This document shows positions 31,750 to 34,950 of a stretch of 34,950 nucleotides of DNA, piece after piece. The DNA is taken from positions 1 through 34,950 of the forward strand of contig JASJBK010000029.1 of the NCBI GenBank assembly GCA_030066555.1, read 5' to 3'. The notes below the pieces were generated by a model, which worked only from the letters and a program-made list of their open reading frames with translations, searched no databases and was not told the origin of the DNA. Every line of letters starts with the position of its first letter. Within the stretch, counting starts at the first letter, position 1. The stretch comes from Halieaceae bacterium (lineage in GTDB: Bacteria > Pseudomonadota > Gammaproteobacteria > Pseudomonadales > Halieaceae). The translations under genes and the position numbers were made by a program.

Positions 31750-34700
31750 ATGCTTCGATTGATCGGCTTGCCGCTGACCATCGCCCTCGCCCTTCACATC
31801 ATCGCGACGCCCTCGCTTGCCAAAGAACGGGTCGATCCCTCGCTGCTCGACGGCCTGGAGTACCGCCTGCTTGGACCCTGGCGCGGCGGGCGTGTGACCA
31901 CGGTGACCGGCGTACCGGATAATCCGCAGCTGTATTACATGGGCGCTGCCGGGGGCGGCGTGTGGAAAACCCATAACGCGGGAGTGAGCTGGGAGAATAT
32001 CTCCGACGGCCAGATCCCCGTGGGTACCATCGGCGCCATTGCGGTGGCGCCCTCGGATGCCAACGTGATTTATGTCGGCACCGGTGAGGCACCCATTCGC
32101 GGCGTCACCACCAGCCAGGGCGAGGGCCTGTGGAAGTCCACCGACGGCGGCCGCAGCTTTAGCTTCAAGGGCCTGCCGTCGGCAGGGCAGATCGCCGATA
32201 TCCTGGTACACCCCACCGACCCGGACACCGCCTGGGTGGCCGTGCAGGGCCAGATATGGGCGCCAAACTCCGAACGCGGCGTGTACCGCACGCGCGACGG
32301 CGGTGAGAGCTGGGAGCAGGTACTCAAGGTCAACGCGGACACCGGCGCCACCGACCTTGCCATGGATCCCACCAACCCGCGCATTCTCTACGCCGCGCTG
32401 TGGCACCACGGCCGCAAGCCCTGGTACATCAAGTCCGGTGGCGAAGGTGGCGGCATCTACAAGTCAACCGATGGCGGCGATAGCTGGGAAAAGCTCGAGG
32501 GCGGGCTCCCGAAGCTGGTCGGCAAGGTCGGGATTGACGTCTCCGCCTCTCAACCGTCGCGCATCTACGCAATTATCGAGGCCGAACCCGGCCAGGGCGG
32601 GCTGTGGCGCAGCGACGACTTTGGAGAGACCTGGCAGCACCTCAACGCCCATCGCGTTCTGCACACGCGAGCCTGGTATTATATTCACCTGACCGCAGAC
32701 CCGGTCGACCCCGACACGGTGTGGGTGTTGAACGTCCCGCTGATGAAGTCCATTGACGGGGGCAAGACCTTCACAAAGATCAAAACGCCGCATGGGGATC
32801 ATCACGATCACTGGATCAACCCGCGGGACAACCGCATCATGATCAACGGCAACGACGGCGGCGCCACCGTAACCTTCGACGGCGGCAAGACCTGGTCGAG
32901 TATCGAAAACCAGCCCACGGCGCAGTTCTACCGACTCATCACCGACCGGCAGTCTCCCTGGCGGCTGTATGCCGGCCAGCAGGATAACAGCACGGTATCT
33001 ATCGCTGCCTGGGCCTGGGATGGCAGCGTTGGCCGCGATGACTACCATGCCATCGGCGGCGGCGAGAGTGCCCACGTGGCCTTCGATCCCGACAACCCGG
33101 AGCTGATCTACGCCACCACTATCAACGGCACGCTCACCGAATACAACGAGGCAACCGAGAAGAAGCGCTACATCGTGCCCTACCCCGAGCGGGTCTACGG
33201 CGAGGATTCGGGGAAAATCAGGTACCGCAGCAACTGGAACGCGCCGGTGATCACCTCGCCCCACGACCACAGCGTGATCTACTACGGTACCCAGTACCTC
33301 ATGAAGAGCACCGACCGGGGCATGACCTGGCAGGAAATCAGCCCGGACCTCACGCGCAACAACCCGGAACACCTGGGTCGCAACGGTGGCCCCTTTACCC
33401 CCGAAAATGTCGGCGCTGAGTTCTACCACACCATCTTCTACATCGCGGAGTCCGAACAGTCGCAAGGTACCATCTGGGTCGGCGCCGACGACGGCCTGTT
33501 GCACATCACCCGCGACGGCGGCGGTGACTGGCAGGATATTTCGCCGCCGCACCGCGGCGAGGCCATGATCAATGCCATCGAGCTTTCACCCCACGCGGAC
33601 GGTACGGCCTATGTCGCGGTCACCGGTTACAAATTGAACGACTTTGACCCCTACATCTACCGCACCAACAATCACGGCAAGCGCTGGAAGCGCATCGACA
33701 AGGGGCTGCCGGATGGCGCCTTTGTGCGGGTGGTGCGCGAGGACCCGACCGTCGCAGGCCTGCTTTACGCGGGCACCGAGAAGGGTCTTTTCGTGTCCTG
33801 GAACGACGGGGCCGACTGGCAGCCTCTCGATTTGAACCTGCCGGCTGTACCGATCACCGACCTGCGGGTACGCGAGGATGCGCTGGCAGTGGCAACCCAG
33901 GGGCGAGCCTTCTGGGTGCTGGATGACCTTTTCGTGGTGCGCCAGGCTGCACAGGCAGATTCAGCGTCACCCCTGCAACTCTATACACCACCAGCGAAGG
34001 CTATGGGTCGCCCCAAGAGCGACGCCGAGAACTTCGAGGCGGCGAATCCCTCGCCGCACCTGCCCATCTACTACCACCTGAGAGAAAGCCTCCCCGAGGA
34101 CGAGGTGCTGAGTATCGAAATTCTCGACGAGGATGGCGAGGTACTGCGCTCATACGCTAGTGAGGAAACTGACCAGATTCGCTGCCGCATTGCCGGCATG
34201 GATCCGCGCTCCCCCTACAAGCCCAAATATCCCGCTACCGAGGCGGGGCTGCAGCGTTGGCACTGGGACCTGCACGCCGACGACGTGCGCTGTGTCGACG
34301 ACCATACGCTGTTCGAAGGTTACGGCGGCCCCGCCGTTGCGCCGGGCTCTTATACAGTGCGTGTCACAGCGGGCAAGGCATCAGCAAGCACCCCGGTTGA
34401 GGTGCTCGCCGACCCGCGGGTACCTACCAGCGAAGGGCAAATTCGCGAGTGGGTCGCTATGCAGAATGACATCGCCAGACTAATGGATGAAGTGCTGCTG
34501 GCCCTGGAAGGCGCCCGTGGGGCTCGCGCCCAGATCCAGGCGCTGGCCGTCGAGTACGATGACAGCGACCTTCACCAGCTGGCCGCAGCAGGAATCAAGG
34601 CAATCGATGACTGGGAAACAGATATCACCGAGCTGCGGCATGAGACCTTCGAGGACGAGGACGCCTGGGTCGTAAAGCTTGACGGCCAGTTAAGGCATCT

Positions 34701-34881
34701 ACTTAACGTGGTGGAAGCCAGTGGCGCACCGGTGACCGGGGGCGCGAGGGAGCGCTACCAGGATCTGGAGGCGGCCTGGGCGCAGAGCAGGAAGGCGCTC
34801 GATAGTATCAATGCCGGTCCGCTGGCGGCGATCAATCGCTGGGCTGAGGAGCGCCGCGTGCCACACGTGAAAGCTCCCTGA
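31750..34881 (+). CDS. Large exported BNR/Asp-box beta-propeller protein (sortilin/GH74-like)
   Basis: 1043 residues with an N-terminal signal peptide (cleavage near PSLA-KE, about residue 25). The first 730 residues contain about ten Asp-box repeats of the S/T-x-D-x-G-x-x-W type (STDGGRSF, TRDGGESW, STDGGDSW, SDDFGETW, SIDGGKTF, TFDGGKTW, STDRGMTW, TRDGGGDW), which form seven-bladed propellers. The opening YRLLGPWRGGRVTTVTGVPDNPQLYYMGAAGGGVWKT is shared with proteins annotated as 'glycosyl hydrolase' or VPS10/sortilin-like, but the catalytic Asp pair of true GH74 enzymes cannot be confirmed by eye. The last 300 residues form another module, rich in helix near the end. GGAG (31738-31741) is 8 nt before the ATG. 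Function unknown; exported. Confidence 0.85.
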   Translation: MLRLIGLPLTIALALHIIATPSLAKERVDPSLLDGLEYRLLGPWRGGRVTTVTGVPDNPQLYYMGAAGGGVWKTHNAGVSWENISDGQIPVGTIGAIAVAPSDANVIYVGTGEAPIRGVTTSQGEGLWKSTDGGRSFSFKGLPSAGQIADILVHPTDPDTAWVAVQGQIWAPNSERGVYRTRDGGESWEQVLKVNADTGATDLAMDPTNPRILYAALWHHGRKPWYIKSGGEGGGIYKSTDGGDSWEKLEGGLPKLVGKVGIDVSASQPSRIYAIIEAEPGQGGLWRSDDFGETWQHLNAHRVLHTRAWYYIHLTADPVDPDTVWVLNVPLMKSIDGGKTFTKIKTPHGDHHDHWINPRDNRIMINGNDGGATVTFDGGKTWSSIENQPTAQFYRLITDRQSPWRLYAGQQDNSTVSIAAWAWDGSVGRDDYHAIGGGESAHVAFDPDNPELIYATTINGTLTEYNEATEKKRYIVPYPERVYGEDSGKIRYRSNWNAPVITSPHDHSVIYYGTQYLMKSTDRGMTWQEISPDLTRNNPEHLGRNGGPFTPENVGAEFYHTIFYIAESEQSQGTIWVGADDGLLHITRDGGGDWQDISPPHRGEAMINAIELSPHADGTAYVAVTGYKLNDFDPYIYRTNNHGKRWKRIDKGLPDGAFVRVVREDPTVAGLLYAGTEKGLFVSWNDGADWQPLDLNLPAVPITDLRVREDALAVATQGRAFWVLDDLFVVRQAAQADSASPLQLYTPPAKAMGRPKSDAENFEAANPSPHLPIYYHLRESLPEDEVLSIEILDEDGEVLRSYASEETDQIRCRIAGMDPRSPYKPKYPATEAGLQRWHWDLHADDVRCVDDHTLFEGYGGPAVAPGSYTVRVTAGKASASTPVEVLADPRVPTSEGQIREWVAMQNDIARLMDEVLLALEGARGARAQIQALAVEYDDSDLHQLAAAGIKAIDDWETDITELRHETFEDEDAWVVKLDGQLRHLLNVVEASGAPVTGGARERYQDLEAAWAQSRKALDSINAGPLAAINRWAEERRVPHVKAP

Positions 34882-34950
34882 GCCGGCCGCGGCATGTGTC
34901 ACCATTCAACAGGGAAATGCCCTCGATAGGCTTAAGCCGGGTTCAGTCGA
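34882..34950. other. Right-hand end of window, nothing recognised
   Basis: The last 69 nt after the BNR protein stop contain no gene start, repeat or clear terminator that I can support. Confidence 0.4.

Noticed and set aside
1-34950. CRISPR arrays, insertion sequences, integrase or attachment sites, rRNA
   Set aside because: None was seen; gene order and composition look uniform across the window. The tRNA-Sec 3' end was checked as a possible integration site, but no repeat of it or integrase gene was found.

Overview
The window is GC-rich, densely coded bacterial DNA. Family content (acyl-CoA dehydrogenase pairs, a sulfatase, an HCCA-isomerase/DSBA-like protein, an NhaC-type antiporter, BNR-repeat protein, selenocysteine machinery) suggests a heterotrophic gammaproteobacterium, plausibly marine and possibly of the Halieaceae/Cellvibrionales type. 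That placement is inference from gene families; there is no rRNA or other phylogenetic anchor. No insertion sequence, phage module, CRISPR array or rRNA was seen.

Layout. 1-904 (minus) is the front part of a PQQ-type sugar dehydrogenase lipoprotein running off the left edge. 1064-2484 holds a membrane-anchored NAD(P)-binding protein and a small conserved hypothetical. 2543-4201 (minus) is an anchored formylglycine sulfatase. 4446-9595 is a tight co-directional run: a two-helix membrane protein, a metallo-beta-lactamase-fold hydrolase, selA, selB and selC (tRNA-Sec, UCA anticodon). The whole selenocysteine insertion kit except selD is therefore here. 9627-14868 is a catabolic block under a TetR regulator: GST and a tandem HCCA-isomerase/DSBA-like protein (minus), two adjacent acyl-CoA dehydrogenases (plus) that look like a heteromeric enzyme, and the tetR gene, with one operator-like motif found both in the divergent promoter and at tetR.

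15065-15832 (minus) and 21412-21948 (plus) each look like genes broken by a TGA, but both are selenoprotein genes. The first is a membrane-anchored redoxin with a W-U-P-Y-C active site. The second is a UGSC-family protein with a U-G-S-C-T site. Both have a hairpin just after the TGA that fits a bacterial SECIS. The UGSC gene overlaps a conserved 361-residue partner gene of unknown function.

15940-21317 holds a Tat-exported flavoprotein, an NhaC-family antiporter, a DUF2062 protein, a short coiled-coil protein and an ACAD11-like dehydrogenase. 23428-25082 is a probable split Rieske oxygenase: a small intact Rieske protein whose gene overlaps, by ATGA, a catalytic alpha-like subunit that has kept its mononuclear iron site but lost three of four Rieske ligands. 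Its promoter carries a palindrome with core CTATCATTTGATAG just after the -10. The same core sits in the same place in the promoter of the convergent TPR/TolB-like membrane protein (25966-28131), with a TetR gene between them. 28501-34881 holds thrS, argE and a large secreted BNR/Asp-box protein. The most notable points are the two selenoproteins beside selABC, the split Rieske oxygenase with its shared operator, and a tRNA-Sec whose acceptor plus T arm appears to be 12 bp instead of the usual bacterial 13.
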